Source: Bacteroidota bacterium
GTDB taxonomy: Bacteria; Bacteroidota; Bacteroidia; Bacteroidales; Prolixibacteraceae
Assembly: GCA_024278975.1 (NCBI GenBank)
Contig: JAJRSD010000008.1
Location: 1 to 60,863 of the forward strand
DNA length: 60,863 nt
Reading direction: 5' to 3'
The notes beneath the pieces were generated by a model, which made no database searches, had not been told where the DNA came from, and was given only the letters and a program-made list of their open reading frames with translations. Positions 44,912 through 53,409 of this stretch are shown here, in pieces; positions within the stretch are counted from its first letter, which is position 1, and the number at the start of each line of letters is the position of its first letter. The position numbers were made by a program, and so were the translations under genes.

Positions 44912-46782
44912 CCAATCTCACTTAACTCCAGCCAGCGGAACTCTTTCTCATCGAGAAGAGTTTTTATTTTTTCTAATTCCATCGATTTCTGATACAACTC
45001 ATCGTGTGGTAAACTGCCTGAATTCAATAATTCTTCAAGTCTGTTTTTTTGTATTTCTAAGTCTGCAATATCAGTTTCGAGTTGTTCAAATTCTCGTTTT
45101 TCGCTAAATGTAAATTTACGTTTTACCGGCTGCGACGAGCTTTTATTGAGTTGTTTTTTTACCGGTTTTTGTGCTTTTTCCAGTGCTTGTTTTTTTGCTT
45201 GTTTATCCAGAAAATCATTTCGGTAAATGGTGTAATTTCCCGGAAAATCGGAAACTATTCCATCGCCTTCAAAAACAAAAAGGTGGTCAACAATTTTGTC
45301 CATAAAAAAGCGGTCGTGCGAAACCACAACTACGCAACCTGCGAACGATATTAAATACTCTTCCAGCACATTTAAAGTCATTATGTCGAGGTCGTTTGTG
45401 GGCTCATCCAAAATCAGGAAGTTCGGATTTTGCATTAAAACAGTACACAAATAAAGTCTGCGCTGCTCGCCACCACTAAGTTTTTCGATATAATTATACT
45501 GCGTTTCTGGTGGAAACAGAAAGTGGTTTAACATTTGTCCGGCACTCATTTTCGAGCCGTCTTCAAAAAATATATATTCTGCAATTTTCTGAACTGCCTC
45601 AATTACCCTTTCCTGCGGGTCGAATTCAATTCCGTCCTGGCGATAATATCCAAATTTTATGGTTTTCCCAATTTCAATTTTACCCGAGTCGGGTTGCATG
45701 GCACTTGTAACCAAATTTAAAAATGTTGTTTTGCCGGTTCCATTTTTTCCCACGATCCCAACTTTCTCGTATCGGGAAAATTTATAACTGAAGTTTTCTA
45801 TTAAATTAACTTCGGGAAACGATTTGGAAATATTCTCCATCTCTACAATTTTTTTTCCAAGTCGTGCTGATTTTACATTTAGCTGAACAGATTTATCGTT
45901 GAATTTTTGCGATGCCTTCTCTTTTAAATCCTGAAAAGCATCAACTCTGTATTTTGCTTTTGTGCCCCGCGCTTTTGGCATCCGGCGAATCCATTCAATT
46001 TCGGTTCGCATTAAATTTTTCGCCTTGGTTACCGATGCTTGCTGCATCTCAATTCGTTGAGCACGTTTCTCGAGAAAATAGGAATAATTACCCTGATATC
46101 GGTATATCTGATTATCCTCCATCTCAATTATTTCGTTGCACACCCGGTCTAGAAAATAGCGGTCGTGCGTAACCATTAAAAGTGTTGCTTTGGTTTTCGA
46201 CAAGTACGCTTCCAACCACTCAATCATCTCTAAATCTAAGTGGTTGGTTGGCTCGTCGAGAATAAGCAAATCAGGTTTGTTGATTAATATTTTTGCGAGT
46301 GCCAAACGCTTTTGCTGCCCTCCCGACAGTTCTGAAACCTTTTGTTCGAGTTGAGTTATTTTTAATTGGGTAAGAATTTGTTTAATTTCAACCTCAAAAT
46401 CCCATGCATTTAATTCGTCCATTTTTGCTGAAATTTCAGCAATATCCTCTTGGTTATTATGGGCAACGGCAAGTTCAAATGCTTTTACCGTTTTTAGCTT
46501 TTCGTTATCCGATTCAAAAATCTCTTCGATTACCGAATAAGTTGGATTTAATTTTGGAATCTGTTCAAAATAACCAATTTCAATATCGTTTGTAAGTGTA
46601 ACTTTTCCAGCTTCGGCAGTTTCTTTGCCTGCAAGAATGTCGAGCAGGGTAGATTTCCCAGTACCATTTTTCGCAATTAATGCTACTTTTTTTTCTTCAA
46701 AAATTGTAAAAGAGATATCCTCGAAGAGCATTAATTCACCCCATCTTTTCGATAGGTTTTCGGCTTGTAAAAAAGGTTTCAT
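44908..46782 (-). CDS. ABC-F family ATPase (Uup-like)
   Basis: 624 residues with two ABC cassettes and no membrane helices. Cassette 1: Walker A IAKNGTGKSTLL, signature LSGGQQKRLALAKIL, Walker B DLLILDEPTNHLD. The linker has WIRRMPKARGTKAKYRVDAFQ. Cassette 2: VGKNGTGKTTFLN, LSGGEQRRLYLC, FLILDEPTNDLD. A C-terminal coiled coil (EKREFEQLETDIADLEIQKNRLEELL) is typical of Uup. ABC-F proteins act on ribosomes; Uup-type members are not usually resistance determinants. Confidence 0.93.
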   Translation of the reverse strand: MKPFLQAENLSKRWGELMLFEDISFTIFEEKKVALIAKNGTGKSTLLDILAGKETAEAGKVTLTNDIEIGYFEQIPKLNPTYSVIEEIFESDNEKLKTVKAFELAVAHNNQEDIAEISAKMDELNAWDFEVEIKQILTQLKITQLEQKVSELSGGQQKRLALAKILINKPDLLILDEPTNHLDLEMIEWLEAYLSKTKATLLMVTHDRYFLDRVCNEIIEMEDNQIYRYQGNYSYFLEKRAQRIEMQQASVTKAKNLMRTEIEWIRRMPKARGTKAKYRVDAFQDLKEKASQKFNDKSVQLNVKSARLGKKIVEMENISKSFPEVNLIENFSYKFSRYEKVGIVGKNGTGKTTFLNLVTSAMQPDSGKIEIGKTIKFGYYRQDGIEFDPQERVIEAVQKIAEYIFFEDGSKMSAGQMLNHFLFPPETQYNYIEKLSGGEQRRLYLCTVLMQNPNFLILDEPTNDLDIMTLNVLEEYLISFAGCVVVVSHDRFFMDKIVDHLFVFEGDGIVSDFPGNYTIYRNDFLDKQAKKQALEKAQKPVKKQLNKSSSQPVKRKFTFSEKREFEQLETDIADLEIQKNRLEELLNSGSLPHDELYQKSMELEKIKTLLDEKEFRWLELSEIG

Positions 46783-46788
46783 CAGGAA

Positions 46789-48048
46789 TTATGGTTTGAC
46801 TTGCATTTCTGTTTCCGAACTATTTTCCAATGCCAGATTATCTTTATATTCGAACAACATATTTAAAAATGTTGGAATAGTTTTAGACGTTAAGTTATTT
46901 GGAGAATTGGTGAGAATTGCAATACCAATATCTTCTTTTTCGCAAAATGCAATTTCTGCTTTATATCCCGAAACAAAACCTCCGTGATATGCAACTTTTC
47001 GTCCTTTATAATCGATAAGTCTCCAGCCAATCGCATATTGTTTCGACTGCACTTTGTCCCAACTTCTGAAATACATTCTTTTAAGGGGCGAGTTTACTTG
47101 TGGTGTAAATACAGTTTCGCGCGCACTGTTTGAAAAACATTTCGAGCTGTCATCGGTGAGTGTAATCAGGAATTGACCTAAATCTGAAATACTTGCATTT
47201 ATTCCGGCGGCGGGTGATGTATTATAATATCTGTCGTTTAACCGCATTGATTTGTACCTGTTTTTTCCCTGATTAAAATGTGGGTATGCTTTATTATTAT
47301 CATTCTTAAACGCATCAAAACCGGTTGAAGCATCTTCCATCCCAAATGGGATAAAAACTTTTTCTTTCAATAATGTATTAAAACTTTTATCTGTTTCTGC
47401 TGATACAATTGGGCCGTAAATACTGTAAACAACATTTTGGTAACCATATAGTTTTCCCGGTGGCGCGGTAATGTCAACTTCGCATAAACGTGCAATTATT
47501 TTATCTAACGGAACGTGGTCTTCAACCATTAAATCGTATGCATGTGGAACTAAACCAGAGGTATGACTTAAAAGATTACGTACTAAAATATTGTTAGTGC
47601 TTTCGTCGTTTTTTAAATGAAATTCGGGAAGATAAGTAACAACTTTTTCATCTAAATCAACCATTTCCTCATCATCCAGAATTCCTGCTAATACTCCGGT
47701 TACAGTTTTCGAAACCGACGCCAGTCTGAAAATAGTATGTTTGTTAATTGTACTCTTTTCTCCTTTTTTACGAACCCCAAAGCACTTTAATAATGCAACC
47801 TCGTTTTTGTAGGTGATAACAATTGCTCCTCCAACTATTCCTGATTTCTTTATTTCGGAAGATATAATACTATCGTATGTAACTACAATGTTTTCTATCT
47901 CGTTCAAATGGCTTTGTTTTAGATGTTTAACCGGAGTCTCAATATTTTCCGTGGTTATTTCTTCAGGATTAATAAATGCCTGAAGTTTAATGGCAATTAT
48001 AACAAGTACAATAAATATGGGAATATAAAGATATTTTCGCTTTATCAT
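46789..48048 (-). CDS. Serine hydrolase of the beta-lactamase/class C PBP fold
   Basis: 419 residues. One N-terminal hydrophobic helix (YLYIPIFIVLVIIAIKLQAF), then the catalytic fold: FRLASVSKTVTGVLAG gives the SxxK motif near residue 111, YGYQNVVYSIYGPIVS holds the Tyr-x-Asn, and KVAYHGGFVSGYKAEI is the HGG/KTG-equivalent. Such proteins are esterases, D-aminopeptidases or DD-peptidases; drug resistance cannot be inferred. It starts upstream of and in the same direction as the ABC-F gene, 6 bp apart. Confidence 0.88.
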   Translation of the reverse strand: MIKRKYLYIPIFIVLVIIAIKLQAFINPEEITTENIETPVKHLKQSHLNEIENIVVTYDSIISSEIKKSGIVGGAIVITYKNEVALLKCFGVRKKGEKSTINKHTIFRLASVSKTVTGVLAGILDDEEMVDLDEKVVTYLPEFHLKNDESTNNILVRNLLSHTSGLVPHAYDLMVEDHVPLDKIIARLCEVDITAPPGKLYGYQNVVYSIYGPIVSAETDKSFNTLLKEKVFIPFGMEDASTGFDAFKNDNNKAYPHFNQGKNRYKSMRLNDRYYNTSPAAGINASISDLGQFLITLTDDSSKCFSNSARETVFTPQVNSPLKRMYFRSWDKVQSKQYAIGWRLIDYKGRKVAYHGGFVSGYKAEIAFCEKEDIGIAILTNSPNNLTSKTIPTFLNMLFEYKDNLALENSSETEMQVKP

Positions 48049-48382
48049 TTAAAACTTTGTTGAATTTTATGGCGCAAGATAATTATTCTGATTCTATAGT
48101 CTGAGCAAACCTTTTGTATTTTTCAATTATTAACAAACAAATTCATGTTTGTAAATTTACATTTTTATTATAGCTCTTTTTTTTGAGGGCTTTTTAGTAA
48201 CTATAAAAAGCCGATCAATACCGGCTTTTTATATCTGTTTAATTTGTTAATTTAAGACCATTTCCACAAAAGGGGGAGAAACGGGCACTGATTAACAACT
48301 ATTATACTAGACTGCATAATTTCTACTTTGTTACAGCAAGGTTGTAAATTTTTAAGTTATTTTTGAAAATAAAATATTACTT
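48049..48382. other. Divergent intergenic region in front of nth
   Basis: 334 bp between the serine hydrolase start and nth. It holds a strong hairpin (48204-48231) and a TATTTTTG box at 48358-48365, 17 bp before the nth ATG. I see no gene; the hairpin in a divergent region is unexpected. Confidence 0.55.
48204..48231. terminator. Intrinsic terminator-like hairpin
   Basis: TAAAAAGCCG (48204-48213) pairs perfectly with CGGCTTTTTA (48222-48231) around an 8-nt loop, with A and T runs on either side. A typical bidirectional terminator, yet no gene ends nearby, so it may end a small RNA or an upstream remnant. Confidence 0.6.
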
Positions 48383-49024
48383 ATGAAAAAAGCAGAATTA
48401 TTCGACTTTGTTATTCAGTATTTCGAGAAAACGATGGCTATTGCGGAGACCGAACTGGAATACGGAAATGCTTTTGAGTTAATAGTTGCGGTAGTTTTAT
48501 CGGCACAATGTACTGACAAAAGAGTAAACCAGATTACCCCCGAATTGTTGAAGCGTTTTCCTACTCCGCAAAAAATGGCTGAAGTAGAGTCGGCTGAAGT
48601 TTTTGACTATATAAAAAATTGTTCGTACCCAAATAATAAAGCTAAACATTTGGTGGGTTTGGCACAAAAACTAATCGAGTTATTCGATGGTGTTGTTCCG
48701 AGCGATGTTGATGATTTGCAGAAGTTGCCCGGCGTGGGTCGGAAAACTGCAAATGTAATTGCAGCGGTGGTTTATAATAAACCAACCATGGCGGTTGATA
48801 CTCATGTTTTCCGGGTTGCGGCTCGCATTGGTTTAAGTACAAATGCTAAAACTCCATTGGCAACCGAGTTGCAATTGGTAAAATATTTTCCCGAAGAGTT
48901 AATTTCGAAAGCACATCATTGGTTAATTTTGCATGGCAGATATACATGTTTAGCACGGAAACCAAAGTGCGAAAAGTGCGGTTTAACAGAAGTTTGTAAG
49001 TTTTATAAGAGAGAGAAGAAGTAA
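48383..49024 (+). CDS. nth: Endonuclease III (DNA glycosylase/AP lyase)
   Basis: 213 residues. Helix-hairpin-helix LPGVGRKTANVIAAVVYN with the catalytic Lys near residue 119, the Asp in MAVDTHVFRVAARIGL near 138, and a 4Fe-4S cluster Cys set near the C-terminus (CLARKPKCEKCGLTEVC, spacing 6-2-5). It removes oxidised pyrimidines in base excision repair. Preceded by a TATTTTTG box. Confidence 0.95.
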   Translation: MKKAELFDFVIQYFEKTMAIAETELEYGNAFELIVAVVLSAQCTDKRVNQITPELLKRFPTPQKMAEVESAEVFDYIKNCSYPNNKAKHLVGLAQKLIELFDGVVPSDVDDLQKLPGVGRKTANVIAAVVYNKPTMAVDTHVFRVAARIGLSTNAKTPLATELQLVKYFPEELISKAHHWLILHGRYTCLARKPKCEKCGLTEVCKFYKREKK

Positions 49025-49086
49025 TTGAGTGAATGAGTGAGTGAAAAAAGAGTAATTAATAGTTTGTTGGATAATTTTTAATTAGA

Positions 49087-49152
49087 GTCGTAAACTGAAA
49101 CTGAATACTGAAACTGCGACTGAGACTGCGACTGAGACTGAAACTGCGACTA
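49087..49152. repeat. Hexanucleotide-like repeat (ACTGAG/ACTGCG)
   Basis: About ten copies of variants of RACTGM (AACTGA, GACTGA, AACTGC, GACTGC) run in tandem between nth and zupT. Simple-sequence spacer; no function seen. Confidence 0.6.
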
Positions 49153-49156
49153 TTCT

Positions 49157-49981
49157 TTAAGTCAACAACAACAAACTCACCGCCATTATTCCCATTCCTC
49201 CAATAAGTCCGTAAATTGCAATGTGGTGTTCGCCATATTCTTCGGCTGATGGCAGAAGTTCATCCATCGAAATAAACACCATTATTCCTGCAATACCTGC
49301 CATAATTGCCCCGAAAAAAACCTCTGAATTCTCAGAATTCAGAAATGGCATTAAAACAAGATATGCTATAAATGCACCAACCGGCTCAGCTACCCCCGAA
49401 AGAAACGAGTAGAAAAATGCCTTTTTCCGACTTCCGGTGGCATAATAAATAGGCACCGAAACTGCAATTCCTTCCGGAATATTATGAATGGCAATAGCAA
49501 TGGCAATAGCAACACCAAGAGCCGGGTTGTTAATTGCCGACATAAAAGTTGCAATCCCCTCGGGGAAGTTGTGAATGGCAACCGCAACTGCGGTAAGAAT
49601 TCCCATTCTGTAAAGTTTTTTGAATCGTGCGGCTTCGGCAACGTCATCCATCGCTTCAACCGAGCGAATTTCGTGTGGGTTTTCAAAAGTTGGGATAAAT
49701 TTGTCGATAAGAGCAATAATAAGCATTCCTCCAAAAAATGAAACTATTGTATATAAATACCCAGTAAAATCACCAAAATGATTTATAAAACTCTTTTTTG
49801 CCTCGGGAAATATTTCAACGAAAGAGATGTAAATCATCACGCCGGCAGAAAAACCCAAAGAGAATGTGAGCAGTTTTGTATTAGTTCGTTTGGCAACAAA
49901 TGCAATAGCACTGCCAATACCGGTCGACAGCCCTGCAAAGGTGGTTAATAGTAATGCATATATTATTCTCGATGTTTCCAT
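49157..49981 (-). CDS. zupT: ZIP family divalent metal transporter (ZupT-like)
   Basis: 274 residues, eight helices. The two ZIP metal-binding helices are clear: VAIHNFPEGIATFMSAI near residue 138 and IAIHNIPEGIAVSVPIYYATGSRKKAF near 167, plus GVAEPVGAFIAYLVL. E. coli ZupT imports zinc and other divalent metals. Convergent with nth; no metal regulator nearby. Confidence 0.93.
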   Translation of the reverse strand: METSRIIYALLLTTFAGLSTGIGSAIAFVAKRTNTKLLTFSLGFSAGVMIYISFVEIFPEAKKSFINHFGDFTGYLYTIVSFFGGMLIIALIDKFIPTFENPHEIRSVEAMDDVAEAARFKKLYRMGILTAVAVAIHNFPEGIATFMSAINNPALGVAIAIAIAIHNIPEGIAVSVPIYYATGSRKKAFFYSFLSGVAEPVGAFIAYLVLMPFLNSENSEVFFGAIMAGIAGIMVFISMDELLPSAEEYGEHHIAIYGLIGGMGIMAVSLLLLT

Positions 49982-50138
49982 TAATCAATTTTAAGAGCAT
50001 AAAAATAACAAAAGTAGTTTAATTAATTATTAACAAAGCAAAATTGGTTAAGCATCTGTAAATAAGCAATGTAAGCTACACACGAATGAATCGTCATATT
50101 TTTTTTAATTATGAACTTTGATTTTTTGTTAAACTTAG

Positions 50139-50351
<213 letters not shown>

Positions 50352-50374
50352 AACCGACAAAACAAAAACATTTC

Positions 50375-50402
50375 AGCCTGTTCATCATTTGATGAGCAGG
50401 CT
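50375..50402. terminator. Terminator between ferredoxin and LacI genes
   Basis: AGCCTGTTCATCA (50375-50387) pairs with TGATGAGCAGGCT (50390-50402) with one G-T pair, followed by TTTTATTATTTTTATTTTT. A strong intrinsic terminator for the plus strand; it may also serve the convergent LacI gene. Confidence 0.8.
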
Positions 50403-50418
50403 TTTATTATTTTTATTT

Positions 50419-51432
50419 TTATTTCCGTCTTGATGATTCCCTGATTATCAGTTCGGTGGGCATTGTTATTGTCTCGAATTCAGGTTTTATTTCTTTATTA
50501 TTTATTTGATGAATAATCAGATTAGCAGCTTTTTCGCCCATTAGGAACCCGGGTTGTTTAATTGTGCTTATTGATGGCGTAACTACCTCAGAAAATGGTT
50601 CGTTACTAAAACCTACAACCATAATGTCTTCAGGTACTTTTATTCCTTTTTCTTTTAAATAAATAATTACACTTAAAGCAGTTGTGTCGTTAGCGCAAAA
50701 AATAGCATCGGGTAATTTTTTATTTTGCATGAGTTTTTTTATTGCTAAAGTTCCATCAACTCGTGTAAGACTATTGTTTAAAATAAGCGATTTTTCTATT
50801 TCTAATCCCGACTCTGTTATCGCTTTCAAATAACCATCTTGCCTGTTTTTATATATCTTCAGGTTTAATGGTCCTCCAATGTGTGCCACCCTTTTTGCAC
50901 CTTGTTTAATTAAGTGTTTTGTTGCCCGGTATCCTCCGCCAAAATCATCGATTACTATTTTATGAGCTTCAATTTCATCAACAACTCTATCGAAAAACAC
51001 CAATGGAATATTCCTGTCAGTAAATAATTTTAGATGACTAAAATCTGCAGTATTCATCCCAATCGAAAGTATTAAGCCGTCAACCCGGTTCGAAAAAAGA
51101 GTGTGTACAATTTTATATTCTTTTTCAAAATTATCTTTCGACTGAGAAATAGTAACAGTAAAACCTCGCTTGTATGCAACTTCCTCAATTCCACTAATTA
51201 CCGATGCAAAAAAGTGACGATTTATTAGAGGAACAACCACCCCGATTGTATTTGTTCTTTTGGTTCGAAAACTTGCTGCCAAAATATTCGGACGATATCC
51301 CATTTCGGCAGCAGTTTTTTTTATCAACTTTCGTGAAGCCTCGCTAATAGTAAGATTGTTATTGAGTGCTCTAGAAATTGTTGAAGCCGAAAAATTCAGC
51401 TTTTTTGCTATGTCGTGAATTGTAACTTCCAA
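50419..51432 (-). CDS. LacI family transcriptional regulator of the kdu genes
   Basis: 337 residues. The helix-turn-helix VTIHDIAKKLNFSASTISRALNN opens the protein, with the hinge EMGYRPNILAASFRTKRTNTIGVVVPLI, then a periplasmic-binding-like sensor domain (DGLILSIGMN, IPLVFFDRVVDEI, DAIFCANDTTALSVIIYLKEKGIKVPEDI). It faces kduI across 130 bp that contain a LacI-type operator, so it very likely controls kduI-kduD in response to a uronate breakdown product. Confidence 0.92.
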   Translation of the reverse strand: MEVTIHDIAKKLNFSASTISRALNNNLTISEASRKLIKKTAAEMGYRPNILAASFRTKRTNTIGVVVPLINRHFFASVISGIEEVAYKRGFTVTISQSKDNFEKEYKIVHTLFSNRVDGLILSIGMNTADFSHLKLFTDRNIPLVFFDRVVDEIEAHKIVIDDFGGGYRATKHLIKQGAKRVAHIGGPLNLKIYKNRQDGYLKAITESGLEIEKSLILNNSLTRVDGTLAIKKLMQNKKLPDAIFCANDTTALSVIIYLKEKGIKVPEDIMVVGFSNEPFSEVVTPSISTIKQPGFLMGEKAANLIIHQINNKEIKPEFETITMPTELIIRESSRRK

Positions 51433-51484
51433 TTGATTAAGAATATTTGTTTATTGTGTAAAGTTAATAAATATTATTATTTGT

Positions 51485-51496
51485 GCAATCGATTGC
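51485..51496. promoter_or_regulatory. LacI-family operator upstream of kduI
   Basis: GCAATCGATTGC is a perfect 12-bp palindrome with the central CG typical of LacI-family operators (TGCAATCGATTGCG in context). Its right half contains ATTG (51492-51495), placed 20 bp before the -7 box at 51516, so a bound repressor would block the -33 element. Confidence 0.65.
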
Positions 51497-51515
51497 GAAT
51501 TTGAGCAAATGTTAT

Positions 51516-51523
51516 TATTTTTG
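51516..51523 (+). promoter_or_regulatory. -7 box of the kduI-kduD promoter
   Basis: TATTTTTG matches TAnnTTTG. It lies 20 bp after TTG at 51493-51495 inside the operator and 39 bp before the kduI ATG. Confidence 0.55.
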
Positions 51524-51562
51524 CTGAATAATAATTGTTAAACAATTTCAAAATAAAATATT

Positions 51563-52405
51563 ATGGCAACAATTTACGAAGAGAGGTACAGTTATCATCC
51601 CGAGGATTTTAAATCGTATGATACACAGAGAATTAGAAAAGAATTTTTGATTGAAAAGTTAATGGATACAGGAAATATCCGTTTGGTTTATTCTTTGGCT
51701 GAACGCTATATTGTTGGTGGTGCAGTACCTGTTGATAACGGGTTATTACTAGAAACCATAGACCCGTTAAAGGCAGAATATTTTTGTGAACGCCGCGAAG
51801 TTGGTGTTATAAATGTTGCCGGAGCCGGTTCGATTGTAGTTGATGGTACTGAGTATAAACTAAATTTTAAGGATGCACTTTATATTGGGAAAGGAAGCAA
51901 AGAGGTAATTTTCAAATCTGATGATGTTTCAAATCCTGCACATTTTTATATTAACTCGGCACCTGCACACAGAGAGTTTCCAACGAAACATGTTACAATG
52001 GGAGATGCAAATGTTATACATCTGGGAGCATTAGAAACTTCGAACGAAAGAGATATTAATCAGCTTCTTATTAACGGTGTGGTTGAAACCTGCCAGTTGC
52101 AAATGGGAATGACTGAATTAAATACAGGGAGTGTATGGAATACAATGCCACCACATTTACACAGTCGTCGTAACGAGGTTTATTTTTATTTTGATGTTCA
52201 GGACGGGCAAACTGTTTGCCATTTTATGGGTGAGCCCGACGAAACACGTCATATCTGGCTACAAAATGAACAGGCTGTAATTTCGCCAAGTTGGTCTATT
52301 CATTCTGCTGCCGGAACTTCAAACTATATTTTTATTTGGGGGATGGCTGGCGAAAATCTCGATTATACTGATATGGATATTATTCAACCAACGGAGTTGA
52401 AGTAG
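51563..52405 (+). CDS. kduI: 5-dehydro-4-deoxy-D-glucuronate isomerase
   Basis: 280 residues, the usual length of KduI. Cupin metal site in [21 protein letters not shown] (His, His, Glu) and a later His in [22 protein letters not shown]. It turns 4-deoxy-L-threo-5-hexosulose uronate into 3-deoxy-D-glycero-2,5-hexodiulosonate, in pectin, alginate-like or glycosaminoglycan uronate breakdown. kduD follows after 65 bp. No lyase or transporter for uronates is in the window. Confidence 0.95.
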   Translation: MATIYEERYSYHPEDFKSYDTQRIRKEFLIEKLMDTGNIRLVYSLAERYIVGGAVPVDNGLLLETIDPLKAEYFCERREVGVINVAGAGSIVVDGTEYKLNFKDALYIGKGSKEVIFKSDDVSNPAHFYINSAPAHREFPTKHVTMGDANVIHLGALETSNERDINQLLINGVVETCQLQMGMTELNTGSVWNTMPPHLHSRRNEVYFYFDVQDGQTVCHFMGEPDETRHIWLQNEQAVISPSWSIHSAAGTSNYIFIWGMAGENLDYTDMDIIQPTELK

Positions 52406-52470
52406 TTAGTAATGAGTATAAAAAACTAGTACTTAATAATCTTTCAACAATAATAAATAATAAATACAAA

Positions 52471-53274
52471 ATGATAAACGAATTATTCAACTTAAACGGA
52501 AAAGTAACACTTATTACCGGAGGAACACACGGTATTGGAATGGCAATTGGAAAAGTACTCGGACAGGCAGGAGCAAAAATTTGTGTAAACGATATTTCGG
52601 AGGAGAAACTGGAAGAATGCAAAGCCGAATATGAAAAAGTTGGTGTAAACGTTTACACACTGAAATTTGATGTAACCAGTGAAGAAGATGTTGACCGTGG
52701 AATTTCGCAGATTGAAAAAGAAATAGGTGACATTGAAATATTAGTAAATAATGCGGGTATCATAAAACGTATTCCAATTTTGGATATGGCAATCTCAGAC
52801 TTTAAACAAGTTATTGATGTTGATTTGGTTGCTCCACTGATTGTTGCAAAACGAGTTGCACCAAAAATGATTGCAAAACGAGAAGGTAAAATAATTAATA
52901 TGTGTTCGATGATGAGTGTTTACGGGCGGAATTCAGTTTCGGCTTATGCATCAGCAAAAGGTGGGTTAAAATTATTAACTGCAAACATGACTTGCGAGTG
53001 GGCAAAATATAATCTTCAGATAAATGGAATTGGACCGGGTTACATAGCGACGTCGCAGACCGCTGCAATTCGCGAGGGCAACCATCCGTTTAACGATTTG
53101 GTGATGACCCGCACTCCTGCAAACCGTTGGGGAGAGCCCGAAGATGTAGGCAACGCGGCTCTGTTTTTGGCATCAAAAGCCAGCAATTTTGTTAACGGAA
53201 TTGTACTTTATGTAGATGGTGGAATTCTTGCTAATTTCGGTTACGTTCAAGGCGAAAATGATATTCCTGAATAA
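52471..53274 (+). CDS. kduD: 2-dehydro-3-deoxy-D-gluconate 5-dehydrogenase (SDR)
   Basis: 267 residues. Short-chain dehydrogenase: nucleotide site TLITGGTHGIGMAIGKVLG near residue 13, VNNAGI near 90, catalytic Ser in INMCSMMSVYG and YASAKGG with Tyr and Lys near 160. The end SNFVNGIVLYVDGG is typical. With KduI it makes 2-keto-3-deoxygluconate. A gluconate 5-dehydrogenase label fits the same family, but the kduI neighbour decides the name. Confidence 0.92.
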   Translation: MINELFNLNGKVTLITGGTHGIGMAIGKVLGQAGAKICVNDISEEKLEECKAEYEKVGVNVYTLKFDVTSEEDVDRGISQIEKEIGDIEILVNNAGIIKRIPILDMAISDFKQVIDVDLVAPLIVAKRVAPKMIAKREGKIINMCSMMSVYGRNSVSAYASAKGGLKLLTANMTCEWAKYNLQINGIGPGYIATSQTAAIREGNHPFNDLVMTRTPANRWGEPEDVGNAALFLASKASNFVNGIVLYVDGGILANFGYVQGENDIPE

Positions 53275-53409
53275 AAGAAATCCTTACAATTTTTCACCTC
53301 CCCTAAAATGTAAATTGAATATTTTTAAAACTTAATTTGCAAAATATTGGAATGGTAGCTATTAGTACTTATATTTAGTGCAAATTATTTGTAATTAAAT
53401 ATTCAAAAT

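Noticed and set aside
46789-48048. Serine hydrolase as a beta-lactamase resistance gene
   Set aside because: The fold is shared with many esterases and peptidases; nothing in the sequence or its neighbours points to resistance.
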